Source: Labilibacter marinus (GTDB taxonomy: Bacteria; Bacteroidota; Bacteroidia; Bacteroidales; Marinilabiliaceae). Taken from it: a stretch of DNA of 64,000 nucleotides. This document shows positions 27,529 to 36,228 of this stretch, piece by piece. The notes beneath the pieces are model-generated. The model was given only the letters and a program-made list of their open reading frames with translations. It was not told the origin of the DNA and ran no database searches. The stretch lies in the NCBI RefSeq assembly GCF_001659685.2, contig NZ_LXYE02000038.1:62001-126000 (forward strand). The letters are read 5' to 3'. The translations under genes and the position numbers were made by a program. The first letter of the stretch is position 1; every line of letters begins with the position of its first letter.

Positions 27529-28734
27529 ATGAGCGATATATATTACTTTAATCCTACTGGCGAAATGGCAATAGCTAATGGTTTTGCCAGTTATATGCCA
27601 CCCAAAGCCTTGCGACAGTTTGAGTGCGATTTAGCGTTGATGCCATCCTATTTTGCGCAAGAAGGCGATGTTGTTCTAGTTCAGGATAAACCCAACGAAT
27701 CCTTTTTAAATATTTGGCAAAATATTGGATTACCAATATGTAATTATATAACTCTTAAAGAAGCAGAGCAACAAAAGAATATAAACTTTATCAGACCTTG
27801 GAGTTGGAGTCCTGCCTGTCATCATCAATTAAAGAATTTAAAAGCTAATAGCAGCTCACATTTCAAATCTAGCCCTAACTATTCATGGCAAGAGGATGAT
27901 AAGATGTTTTTTAGTAGAGCATCCTGCAATAAAGTACAAACTTACCTCCAGCACAACTGCAAACATTCGGAGGTACGAATTCAAAAAGCAGCAATAAATG
28001 TATATAGCATTGATAAAGTAGAGCAATGGATAGAGCGAAATGGTAAAGCTGTTATTAAAATGCCATGGAGCTCAAGTGGAAGAGGTGTACATACGGTAGA
28101 TACGGAGAACAACAGACCTTTGAATAAGGAATGGCTTAGAGGAGCCATTAACGCTCAGAGTTTTGTAACTGTAGAGCCTTTGCTTCAAAAAGCAAAGGAC
28201 TTTTCGTATCAACTTAAGTTGGATAGAAATGGAGAAATTATTTTTTTAGGAATCTCACATTTCACCAACGATAATAAAGGGCATTTTACTGGAGGAATAA
28301 TCCATTGGCCACATCAAACAAATGCTATCAGCGAGTTTTTTAATGAGGATTTAATTCAATCATCTGCCCAGTTATTAATTGAAGCCATTAAAAGTTTACA
28401 GCCTCATTTGAAATACGAAGGCTATTTAGGTGTTGACGGAATAGTTTATGTTGATGAACTGGGGCAATTAAAAATTCATCCATGTTTGGATATCAATTGG
28501 AGATATAACATGGGCAATGTAAATATTCAACTGCCTCGTTTTATACACTCGAATAGTAAGGGAGTATGGAAAGTGGTCTCCGTTAAAAAAGGGTTATGGA
28601 ATGATTTTACGGAAGCTGAAAGCAAAAAAAAGCCACTCATTATAAGTGGCTCTAAAATTATTTCTGGTTTTATTCCGCTAACACCGCCTTCTTCTCATGC
28701 ACAATTTGGTGCATATATAGAGGTGTTTCAGTAA
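27529..28734 (+). CDS. Hypothetical protein with an ATP-grasp-like core
   Basis: 401 residues, no signal peptide, predicted cytoplasmic. The N-terminus (YYFNPTGEMAIANGF) is followed by a central stretch with ATP-grasp character: AVIKMPWSSSGRGVHTV (glycine-rich loop after a lysine strand), FVTVEPLLQKAKDFSYQLKL, GYLGVDGIVYVDELGQLKIH and PCLDINWRYNMGNV, where the Asp/Asn pair would be Mg-binding. That suggests ATP-dependent carboxylate-amine ligation, but no substrate can be named. The gene ends only 3 bases from the convergent barrel gene. A conserved hypothetical of Bacteroidota in my judgement. Confidence 0.65.
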   Translation: MSDIYYFNPTGEMAIANGFASYMPPKALRQFECDLALMPSYFAQEGDVVLVQDKPNESFLNIWQNIGLPICNYITLKEAEQQKNINFIRPWSWSPACHHQLKNLKANSSSHFKSSPNYSWQEDDKMFFSRASCNKVQTYLQHNCKHSEVRIQKAAINVYSIDKVEQWIERNGKAVIKMPWSSSGRGVHTVDTENNRPLNKEWLRGAINAQSFVTVEPLLQKAKDFSYQLKLDRNGEIIFLGISHFTNDNKGHFTGGIIHWPHQTNAISEFFNEDLIQSSAQLLIEAIKSLQPHLKYEGYLGVDGIVYVDELGQLKIHPCLDINWRYNMGNVNIQLPRFIHSNSKGVWKVVSVKKGLWNDFTEAESKKKPLIISGSKIISGFIPLTPPSSHAQFGAYIEVFQ

Positions 28735-28737
28735 GCT

Positions 28738-29436
28738 TTATCGCTTAGCATGAAATTCATAGCCTTCTCCTTCAAATACTTTTTTAAAGTCTCTTGACCT
28801 AAAACGGTATGACACGGATACATAAAATACTTGTGTCTTTTTATAATTACTTTGGTCTACCACTCCTCTTTTATAATCATGATTTAAAAAATCATCTAAA
28901 TAATATTTAAACTGAATATTGGCTCGGTGTGGAAGTTGAACACCCACAAAAACAGAAGGTATAAAGCGTTTTGTTCTATCACTAAACCACTGAGAAGTTT
29001 TGTATTTCTGACCATCTTGCCAAAACTTTTCTTTGTAGTGGAATAATAATTCATACTCTGCTCCTCCGTATATGTATGCACCTTTATCAAAGGCCCCTAA
29101 TTTAACGGCCAAAGGCAATCCTAGATTATACGAACGATGCACATGTTTTTCTAAATTATATTCACTATCATTAGTGATAAAACCCACGTTACGCAAAGCT
29201 AAGCCAGTGTATAATCCAATATTATTGGTAAAATCAAAATTTACATATTGTGCAGCATGGTACCATGCAGTAAAACGCATAGGAGAATTTACTTTAATAT
29301 CCTCATTTCCGACATTCATTTCAACATCAGCAAATGAAAATATCATTTCCCAGCTAGTTTCCGTATACACATCGGTTTGTGCTTTTACTACAAATGGTGC
29401 TATAACCAATACAAAAGCTACAATTAATTTTCTCAT
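28738..29436 (-). CDS. Outer-membrane beta-barrel protein
   Basis: 232 residues with signal peptide (LIVAFVLVIAPFVVKAQ). Alternating amphipathic strands contain many aromatic residues (NIGLYTGLALRNVGF, NLGLPLAVKLGAF, YIYGGAEYELLFHY, FIPSVFVGVQLPHRANIQFK). The strand count fits an eight- to ten-strand barrel. The segment TQVFYVSVSYRFRSR near the end looks like a closing strand, but 15 more residues follow it. Function unknown; similar proteins are annotated as porin-family or hypothetical. Confidence 0.7.
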   Translation of the reverse strand: MRKLIVAFVLVIAPFVVKAQTDVYTETSWEMIFSFADVEMNVGNEDIKVNSPMRFTAWYHAAQYVNFDFTNNIGLYTGLALRNVGFITNDSEYNLEKHVHRSYNLGLPLAVKLGAFDKGAYIYGGAEYELLFHYKEKFWQDGQKYKTSQWFSDRTKRFIPSVFVGVQLPHRANIQFKYYLDDFLNHDYKRGVVDQSNYKKTQVFYVSVSYRFRSRDFKKVFEGEGYEFHAKR

Positions 29437-29580
29437 GATTTTATGTTTTAGGTATTAATTTATGCACAAAATTATAAAAACATTAGTATTTATCTTCCCA
29501 TATTATCTAAACAGTAACATTTATCTAATGTTTAATTTATAAGAGCATTGTAATCTTGTGTTTATTTCATAATACCACCT

Positions 29581-30975
29581 ATGCTTAAAAAGAATCAATT
29601 TGGGAGTGATTTTGTTTGGGGAACTACAATTAGTTCCTTCCAAAATGAAGGTTGGCCAAAGGCTGAAGGGAAAGGGGCCTCCATTTGGGATAGGTTTACT
29701 TCTAATTACAACAACATTAAAAATAGCGACAAAATAGAGAATGCATCCAACTTTTATAAGGACTTTGAAAGAGATATTCAGATAGCCTCGGAATTAAACT
29801 TACGAGTATTTCGTTTTTCACTTTCGTGGACACGCATATTTCCTCAAGGCATGGGTGATGTAAACCTTGAAGGTGTATATTTTTACCATCGAGTGATTGA
29901 CTGCTGTTTAAAGCATGGTTTGCAACCCTGGGTTACTTTGTACCATTGGGATTTACCTCAAAAACTAGAGGATTTAGGAGGCTGGACGTCACGGTCTATT
30001 GTACATTGGTTTTCAAAATATACAGATTTTTGCACCAAAGAATATGGCCATAAGGTAAAACATTGGTTGGTATTAAATGAGCCTATGAGCTTTGTAGGTT
30101 TAGGATATTTTATGGGTTATCATGCACCCGGAAAAACAGGCTTAAGTAATTTTTTAAAGGCTGCCCATCATGCATGCCTATGCAATGCCGAAGGAGGCAG
30201 AATAGTAAGAAGAAATGTAGAAGGTGCACAAGTAGGTACAGCCTTTAGTTGTTCTGTTATTAAGCCTATTAACAAATGGTTTATGAATCGTAGAGCCGCC
30301 AGTCGTATGGAAGCACTACTTAATCGTTTTTTTATAGAACCATCCTTGGGCTTAGGTTACCCAACGGATATAATGCCTGGTTTAAATATGATACAACGTT
30401 ACTTTAACGAGGGTGATGAAGAGCGTTTAAAGTTTGATTTTGATTTTATAGGTATCCAGTACTATTTTAGGGTGGTTACAAAGTTTAGCCTATTTCCACC
30501 CGTATTATTTGCCACCGAAATTGAAGCTAAAAAAAGAAATGCTAAAGTAAATACCATGGGATTAGAAGTTTATCCCAAAGGCATGTATAAAATCTTGAAC
30601 TTTTACCATCAATATAAGGGCATCAAAAAAATTATTGTAAGCGAAAGTGGTGTTTGTTACCCAGACCATGTAAGCAACGGAAAAGTATACGATATAAAAC
30701 GCACCCAATATCATCGAAAAATATTGAAGCAAATATTAAGAGCTCAGAAGAAAGGTATTCCAGTTAAAGGCTATTTAATATGGACTTTAATAGATAATTT
30801 TGAATGGAAAGAAGGTTTTGAACCTCGTTTTGGTTTAGTATATAACAATTTTAAAACACAAGAACGAATCATCAAGTATTCAGGTTTGTGGTTTCAATCC
30901 TTTTTAAAAAGCAAAAAGAATTCTATTAAAAAATTAGAAAGCCAACAGGAATTAAGCACCAACGTTCACGGATGA
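29581..30975 (+). CDS. Glycoside hydrolase family 1 beta-glycosidase with altered motifs
   Basis: 464-residue cytoplasmic GH1 TIM barrel (no signal peptide), retaining beta-glucosidase or beta-galactosidase type. The acid/base Glu is in HWLVLNEPMS (Glu167) and the nucleophile in IIVSESGVCY (Glu355), so both catalytic residues are present. Two normally strong signatures are changed: the aglycone and substrate loop SYQxEGA reads SFQNEGW, and the ITENG nucleophile box reads VSESG. A changed substrate is likely. The gene is convergent with the LacI regulator, overlapping it by 24 bases, and probably hydrolyses oligosaccharides imported by the nearby SSS symporter or SusCD system. Confidence 0.88.
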   Translation: MLKKNQFGSDFVWGTTISSFQNEGWPKAEGKGASIWDRFTSNYNNIKNSDKIENASNFYKDFERDIQIASELNLRVFRFSLSWTRIFPQGMGDVNLEGVYFYHRVIDCCLKHGLQPWVTLYHWDLPQKLEDLGGWTSRSIVHWFSKYTDFCTKEYGHKVKHWLVLNEPMSFVGLGYFMGYHAPGKTGLSNFLKAAHHACLCNAEGGRIVRRNVEGAQVGTAFSCSVIKPINKWFMNRRAASRMEALLNRFFIEPSLGLGYPTDIMPGLNMIQRYFNEGDEERLKFDFDFIGIQYYFRVVTKFSLFPPVLFATEIEAKKRNAKVNTMGLEVYPKGMYKILNFYHQYKGIKKIIVSESGVCYPDHVSNGKVYDIKRTQYHRKILKQILRAQKKGIPVKGYLIWTLIDNFEWKEGFEPRFGLVYNNFKTQERIIKYSGLWFQSFLKSKKNSIKKLESQQELSTNVHG

Positions 30976-31965
30976 TTCTCTAATATTGAGTTTTCCATTT
31001 AAAACGATGGTTTGCGGAACAAATTTACCTGTGTTTTGTATTTGCTCTATTAGCAATTCGGCAGCTGTACGTCCCATTTCATAAGTGGGCTGTTTTACTG
31101 AGGTTAAAGGCGGATACACATTTTCAGCCAATCTTGATTCCGAAAAACCAACAATAGCTGTATCTTCTGGTATTCTAATGCCATTATTTTTCAGCGTCTT
31201 CATAAAACCAATAGCACTGAGGTCACTGGCAGAAAAAATAGCCTTGGGCAATTCATCGTTATCAATCATCTTTTGAGCCATTCCCTCCCCGTCCTTCATG
31301 GTAAAACCACAGGTTACCTTTTTACCTGGCGCTATTTTGTATTTTTTATGTGCATCATCAAAACCTTTGATACGCTCTTTTGTAAGTAGCAATTCTTCCG
31401 GACCAGTAATATGTACTATGTTTCTGTGCCCCTGAACAATTAAATGCTCTGTAGCAAAAAACGCCCATTTATAATCATCAAACAATACTCTGGAAACGTT
31501 CAAGCCTTCTAACACACGATTAAAAAATACCAAAGGCATTCCTCTATTTATCAGCTTTGCATAATACTCATTGTCTGTAACTTCTGATGTAAGTGAAATA
31601 AGAATGCCATCTACCATATTATCGACAAGAGTCTCTACATTCTTATATTCTATGTCCTTCGATTCATTGGATTGCATAATAAGCACCTGATAACCCTTTT
31701 CATGAAGCACATCCTGAGCACCAATAATTACTTCTGGAAAAAAGCTATTGACAAACTCAGGCACCACTATCCCAATATTTAATGAGCGCTGCTTAATTAA
31801 CTTTCGGGCGATTGGATTGGGACGATAACCCATTTCCTCTGCCGTTTTCAGTATTAAACTACGCGTTTCGGGACGAATATCATATTTGTCATTAAAAGCC
31901 CTAGAAACGGTAGATACCGAGCAATTTAATTTAGAAGCTACATCTTTTATAGTTACGTGTTTCAT
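30952..31965 (-). CDS. LacI-family transcriptional regulator
   Basis: 337 residues: N-terminal lambda-type helix-turn-helix (VTIKDVASKLNCSVSTVSRAFN, first 55 residues) and a periplasmic-binding-like sensor domain (about 60-337, LNIGIVVPEFVNSFFPEVII through SLSAIGFMKTLKNNGIRIPE). The start is the ATG at 31965 (MKHVTIKDVA); the frame extends further upstream but the HTH fixes the start. It is divergent from the SSS symporter operon. Two perfect palindromic operators lie between them, so it very likely represses that operon and itself until an imported sugar binds. The inducer is unknown. Confidence 0.92.
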   Translation of the reverse strand: MKHVTIKDVASKLNCSVSTVSRAFNDKYDIRPETRSLILKTAEEMGYRPNPIARKLIKQRSLNIGIVVPEFVNSFFPEVIIGAQDVLHEKGYQVLIMQSNESKDIEYKNVETLVDNMVDGILISLTSEVTDNEYYAKLINRGMPLVFFNRVLEGLNVSRVLFDDYKWAFFATEHLIVQGHRNIVHITGPEELLLTKERIKGFDDAHKKYKIAPGKKVTCGFTMKDGEGMAQKMIDNDELPKAIFSASDLSAIGFMKTLKNNGIRIPEDTAIVGFSESRLAENVYPPLTSVKQPTYEMGRTAAELLIEQIQNTGKFVPQTIVLNGKLNIRESSVNVGA

Positions 31966-32031
31966 TGCAATCCTTTTATTAACTTTAAGAAATCGATTCA
32001 ACAATGATACTAATTTCGGAAACAAAAACAA

Positions 32032-32053
32032 TTTTCGGAAACGTTTCCGAAAA
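32032..32053. promoter_or_regulatory. LacI operator O1 (22-bp perfect palindrome)
   Basis: Core TTTCGGAAACGTTTCCGAAA with one extra matched T/A on each side, centred at 32042.5. It shows the CG-centred dyad typical of LacI-family sites and lies in the lacI-symporter intergenic region. A left half-site copy (TTTCGGAAAC, 32014-32023) stands beside it over the lacI promoter area. Confidence 0.88.
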
Positions 32054-32061
32054 TAAAAACG

Positions 32062-32083
32062 CTTTCGGAAACGTTTCCGAAAG
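32062..32083. promoter_or_regulatory. LacI operator O2 (22-bp perfect palindrome)
   Basis: Same 20-bp core TTTCGGAAACGTTTCCGAAA with a C/G outer pair, centred at 32072.5. That is exactly 30 bp from O1, close to three helical turns, so two dimers would sit on the same face of the DNA. Confidence 0.88.
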
Positions 32084-32113
32084 TCATTTTCACAAACTGA
32101 TTGACTTAAGCAT

Positions 32114-32121
32114 TAGTTTTG
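32114..32121 (+). promoter_or_regulatory. -7 promoter element of the SSS symporter operon
   Basis: TAGTTTTG, a perfect TAnnTTTG match 20 bases before the ATG at 32141. It is just downstream of the twin operators. No convincing -33 TTTG is seen, so repression from O2 would act on the upstream promoter part. Confidence 0.5.
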
Positions 32122-32140
32122 GTTTCATAAAATATATTCA

Positions 32141-33784
32141 ATGGGTTCAATAGACATTACAGTAATTTTAGTTTTTACAGCGCTAGTTTTTATTAGTGGC
32201 GTGAGTTTTTCTCGTTCTGGAAAAAACATGAAGTCATTCTTTGCAGCAGGTGGAGCATTACCTTGGTGGATGAGTGGACTTTCCTTATTTATGAGTTTCT
32301 TCTCTGCAGGAACATTTGTGGTTTGGGGCTCAATCGCCTATCAAAGTGGCTGGGTAGCCATTGCTATTCAATGGACCATGTGTATCGCAGGATTAATTAT
32401 CGGTTTTTTCATTGCTCCTAAATGGCAAAAAACAAGAGCATTAACTGCAGCAGAATTCATCACCGATAGGCTCGGTTTAAAAACGCAAAAGATTTACACC
32501 TATCTATTTCTATTTATATCGGTGTTTACCACAGGTGCATTTCTATATCCTGTAGCTAAAATAGTTGAAGTATCTACAGGTATTCCTATTTATGCCAGCA
32601 TTATATTTTTAGGTGTTTTAATTTTAATATATACAGCTGTTGGTGGCTTATGGGCAGTGATTGTTACCGATGTTTTACAGTTTGTAGTTTTAACAGCAGC
32701 CGTACTTATTGTTGTTCCATTATCTTTCGATAAAATCGGAGGCATTAATAATTTCATTCAACAAGCACCCGATAATTTTTTCAATTTTGTAAATGATGAA
32801 TACTCCCCCATGTTCCTGGTGGCATTTGGTTTGTATAATCTCTTTTTTATCGCAGGAAACTGGGCCTACGTACAGCGTTACACAAGTGTAGCAACGCCTA
32901 AAGATGCCAAAAAAGTAGGTTGGTTATTCGGAGGTTTATACACTATAAGTCCATTAATTTGGATGTTACCTCCAATGATTTACAGAGTATTAAATCCTGA
33001 CTTAACAGGTTTAGCAGATGAAGGCGCTTATTTATTAATGTGTAAAGAAGTACTTCCTGTTGGAATGTTAGGTTTAATGTTGGGAGGAATGATATTTGCC
33101 ACTTCAAGCTCGGTTAATACAACTTTAAATATTTCTGCTGGCGTTTTGGCGAATGATGTATATAAACATTTCAAACCCGAAACAAGCGATCAGCAATTGG
33201 TGAAAGTTGGAAAGCTTTCTACGGTTATTTTAGGTGTGATTACCATATTGGTTGCCTTACTGGTTCCAATGTTAGGTGGAATTGTAGAAGTAGTCATGAG
33301 TTTAGCCGCCTTAACAGGAGGAGCTATGTTCTTACCTCCTATATGGTCTTTATTTTCAAAACGTCAAAATGGTCAAACAGCTTTAACAGTTACCATCATT
33401 ACATTACTCATTAATGGTTTCTTTAAATTTTTAGCTCCATCATTTTTGGACATCACTTTAAGCCGCACGGCAGAAATGATGCTTGGCGTTGGTCTTCCTG
33501 TTGTATTAATGGTGATTTACGAAATCATATTAATTGCTAAAGCACAAGAAACTACGCAATACAACCAATACATTGAGACTATAGCCAATAAAGTAAAAGA
33601 TGAGACGGATGAAACCAGTGGAAACAAAAAAGGCGGACGTGTTATCGGTATTGGAGTAGCTTCCACAGGAGCGTTAATATTAATTCTATCCTTTTTAGCC
33701 GATAACGGCGCCCTTTTAGTAGGCGGTATGGGAACTGTAGTATTGGCTTTGGGTGCTATCATCATATATAGAAATAAGGAGTAG
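32141..33784 (+). CDS. Sodium:solute symporter (SSS family), probable sugar importer
   Basis: 547 residues with about 14 hydrophobic segments and the SSS fold. Signature parts include SFFAAGGALPWWMSGLSLFM, VGGLWAVIVTDVLQFVV, ATPKDAKKVGWLFGG, and the helix GMIFATSSSVNTTLNISAGV. Imports a sugar or similar solute with Na+ across the inner membrane. First gene of a LacI-controlled operon with an FAD oxidoreductase, two GH2 enzymes and a sulfatase, so the substrate is likely a mono- or disaccharide released by them. The C-terminal extension with two extra hydrophobic helices is common in this family. Confidence 0.93.
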   Translation: MGSIDITVILVFTALVFISGVSFSRSGKNMKSFFAAGGALPWWMSGLSLFMSFFSAGTFVVWGSIAYQSGWVAIAIQWTMCIAGLIIGFFIAPKWQKTRALTAAEFITDRLGLKTQKIYTYLFLFISVFTTGAFLYPVAKIVEVSTGIPIYASIIFLGVLILIYTAVGGLWAVIVTDVLQFVVLTAAVLIVVPLSFDKIGGINNFIQQAPDNFFNFVNDEYSPMFLVAFGLYNLFFIAGNWAYVQRYTSVATPKDAKKVGWLFGGLYTISPLIWMLPPMIYRVLNPDLTGLADEGAYLLMCKEVLPVGMLGLMLGGMIFATSSSVNTTLNISAGVLANDVYKHFKPETSDQQLVKVGKLSTVILGVITILVALLVPMLGGIVEVVMSLAALTGGAMFLPPIWSLFSKRQNGQTALTVTIITLLINGFFKFLAPSFLDITLSRTAEMMLGVGLPVVLMVIYEIILIAKAQETTQYNQYIETIANKVKDETDETSGNKKGGRVIGIGVASTGALILILSFLADNGALLVGGMGTVVLALGAIIIYRNKE

Positions 33785-33831
33785 TTACTAATGAAAAATG
33801 AGTGATTGCTCATATCAGAAAAAGTAAAACA

Positions 33832-36111
33832 ATGATTCAAGAAGATTTTTCAAGCGTAAAGCGTAATAATAAAGTAGAGCAACTACAAGCAGACTTTGTA
33901 GTAGTTGGAGGTGGATTGTCAGGTGTTTGTGCAGCTATTACAGCAGCTCGTAAAGGAACCAAGACTATTCTTATTCAAGATAGACCTGTGTTAGGGGGAA
34001 ATGCATCATCTGAAGTCCGTTTATGGGCTTTAGGCGCCACTTCTCATATGGGTAATAATAACCGTTGGAGTCGCGAAGGTGGAGTGATTGATGAAATCAT
34101 GGTAGAAAACATGTATCGCAACAAAGGAGGTAATCCTATCATATTTGATACAGTTTTATTAGAAAAGGTAGTAGAGGAAAAGAATATTACTTTGCTATTA
34201 AATACAGGTGTATCCAAGGTTGAAAAAGCCAATGATAGAAACCTAAAGAGTGTAGTGGCCTTCAATAGCCAAAACTCTACTGAATACGTTATCTCAGCAC
34301 CATTGTTTTGTGATGCTTCCGGAGATGGTATTGTTGCTTTTCAGGCCGGTGCAAGTTTTCGTATTGGTGCCGAATCTAAAGAGGAGTTTGGAGAATTATT
34401 TGCTCCAGAAGAGTCTTATGGTCAGTTATTAGGGCACTCCATGTTTTTTTACAGTAAACCATCGGATAAACCCGTAAAATATGTAGCTCCCTCCTATGCT
34501 TTAAAGGATATTAGTAAAATACCTCGTCATAAAATTATCCGTAAAGACCAAACAGGTTGTAACTTTTGGTGGTTCGAATATGGTGGACGTTTAGATACGA
34601 TTCATGATACCGAGGAAATCAAGTGGGAATTATCGAAAGTAATTTACGGTGTTTGGGATTACATCAAAAACTCAGGTGAATTTGAAGGGGTTGAAAACCT
34701 AGATTTAGAATGGGTTGGAAATATTCCAGGAAAACGTGAAAGCCGCCGTTTTGAAGGTTTATATATGATGAAGCAGCAAGATGTGCTTGGTCAGGCTAAG
34801 TTTGATGATGCGATTGCTTTTGGCGGTTGGGCCTTGGATTTACACCCTGCAGATGGTGTATATAGCGAGTTATCGAGCTGCACTCAATGGCATTCTAAAG
34901 GCGTGTACGATATACCTTACCGTAGTTTTGTAAGTAAAGATATTGATAACTTATTTTTAGCTGGTAGAATTATTAGTGCATCACACGTGGCTTTTGGTTC
35001 TACCCGTGTAATGATTACTTGTGGTTTTGGTGCACAGGCCGTAGGAATGGCTGCCTCTATTTGTAAAGAGGATAAATTACTTCCTGCGCAGATACTTGAA
35101 AATGGCAAGATTAAGAAACTACAAAACGAACTGAATAAAGCTGGGCAAAGTATCCTAGATGTGCCTATTGAAGCTTGTTCAAATACAATTAATGAAGCTA
35201 ACCTAACAGCATCGTCAACATTAAAGCTTTCTGAGATTCCTGCCAATGGCGACTGGTTAAATCTTTCTGTTTCTGCAGCTCAAGTTCTACCGTTTAAAGC
35301 AGGTAAAAAACATGCATTTAAGGTTGCCATTAATGCCAAAGAAGATACTCAACTAGAAGTCCAATTACGAAGATCTGACAGAGCATCGAATTATACTCCT
35401 GAGCTTATTCTAGAATCAAAATATATTGAAATAAGCAAAGGAGAGCAAAGTGTTGAATTTAGTTTTGACACAACGGTTACCGAGGATTTATATGCCTTTG
35501 TGACGTTTATGAAAAATGATTTAGTCAGCATTCGAGAAAGCCAAGAATTAATAACGGGTGTGATGACTGTTTTTAATGGGGTGAACGAAAAGGTTTCCAA
35601 CGATGGAAGTCAAAGACCACCTGAAGGAATAGGCGTAGATGCATTTGAGTTTTGGATTCCAAATCGTCGTCCAGAAGGTAAAAATATAGCTATGGAGATA
35701 AGTCCAGCCATTGAAGCTTTTGAGGTTAGTAACATAGGTAACGGACTTATTCGCCCATGGCTTGGTGCCAATGCATGGGTAGCCGATTTAAGTGATAAAA
35801 CACCTTCATTAAAGGTAGAGTGGGAAGCTGAAAAGGAAATTTCAGAAATAACGCTATTCTTTGATACAGATTATGACCATGCCATGGAAACTGTTCAATT
35901 TGGACACCCTGAGGATGTCATACCTTTCTGTGTGCAGAATTACAAAATTACTAGTTTAGAGGGAGATGTAATTAAGGAGGTAGAAGGAAATTATCAAACC
36001 ATCAATAAAATTAAGCTAGATTCTTCTGTTAATACTAAAGGTTTAATTATTGAAGTCGAACATCCATCAAAAAATGTTCCCGCTTCTGTTTTTGAGTTGC
36101 TTGTTGAATAA
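33832..36111 (+). CDS. FAD-dependent oxidoreductase with C-terminal beta domain
   Basis: 759 residues. Residues about 20-60 form the Rossmann FAD motif (DFVVVGGGLSGVCAAITAARKG) followed by QDRPVLGGNASSEVRL, typical of the FAD_oxidored family found in glycan-degradation loci. NLFLAGRIISASHVAFGSTRV near residue 380 closes the FAD site. From about 470 the sequence changes to beta-rich modules without Rossmann features, perhaps carbohydrate binding. No signal peptide, so cytoplasmic. The frame also offers a GTG at 33802, but the ATG at 33832 is preferred because MIQEDF begins close to the motif. It probably oxidises a sugar or sugar acid in the operon; reaction not known. Confidence 0.85.
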   Translation: MIQEDFSSVKRNNKVEQLQADFVVVGGGLSGVCAAITAARKGTKTILIQDRPVLGGNASSEVRLWALGATSHMGNNNRWSREGGVIDEIMVENMYRNKGGNPIIFDTVLLEKVVEEKNITLLLNTGVSKVEKANDRNLKSVVAFNSQNSTEYVISAPLFCDASGDGIVAFQAGASFRIGAESKEEFGELFAPEESYGQLLGHSMFFYSKPSDKPVKYVAPSYALKDISKIPRHKIIRKDQTGCNFWWFEYGGRLDTIHDTEEIKWELSKVIYGVWDYIKNSGEFEGVENLDLEWVGNIPGKRESRRFEGLYMMKQQDVLGQAKFDDAIAFGGWALDLHPADGVYSELSSCTQWHSKGVYDIPYRSFVSKDIDNLFLAGRIISASHVAFGSTRVMITCGFGAQAVGMAASICKEDKLLPAQILENGKIKKLQNELNKAGQSILDVPIEACSNTINEANLTASSTLKLSEIPANGDWLNLSVSAAQVLPFKAGKKHAFKVAINAKEDTQLEVQLRRSDRASNYTPELILESKYIEISKGEQSVEFSFDTTVTEDLYAFVTFMKNDLVSIRESQELITGVMTVFNGVNEKVSNDGSQRPPEGIGVDAFEFWIPNRRPEGKNIAMEISPAIEAFEVSNIGNGLIRPWLGANAWVADLSDKTPSLKVEWEAEKEISEITLFFDTDYDHAMETVQFGHPEDVIPFCVQNYKITSLEGDVIKEVEGNYQTINKIKLDSSVNTKGLIIEVEHPSKNVPASVFELLVE

Positions 36112-36158
36112 TCTTTGCATACAAAACTTAAAATAAACCCATCGGGGTTAAATATTAA

Positions 36159-36201
36159 TCCGACGCAAAGTTCGCTATTAGCAAATGAACTTTGCGTCGG
36201 A
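36159..36201 (+). other. Long intercistronic hairpin, FAD oxidoreductase / GH2
   Basis: Perfect 15-bp stem TCCGACGCAAAGTTC (36159-36173) with GAACTTTGCGTCGGA (36187-36201) and a 13-base loop. No U-run follows on either strand, so it is not an ordinary terminator. Likely an mRNA processing or stability element that sets different expression of the two halves of the operon (inference). Confidence 0.7.
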
Positions 36202-36228
36202 AACTTATCTAATTAATAGATATATACT

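Noticed and set aside
36196-36203. Extra LacI half-site (TCGGAAAC) before the GH2 gene
   Set aside because: Part of the 15-bp hairpin arm; lacks the other half of the palindrome.
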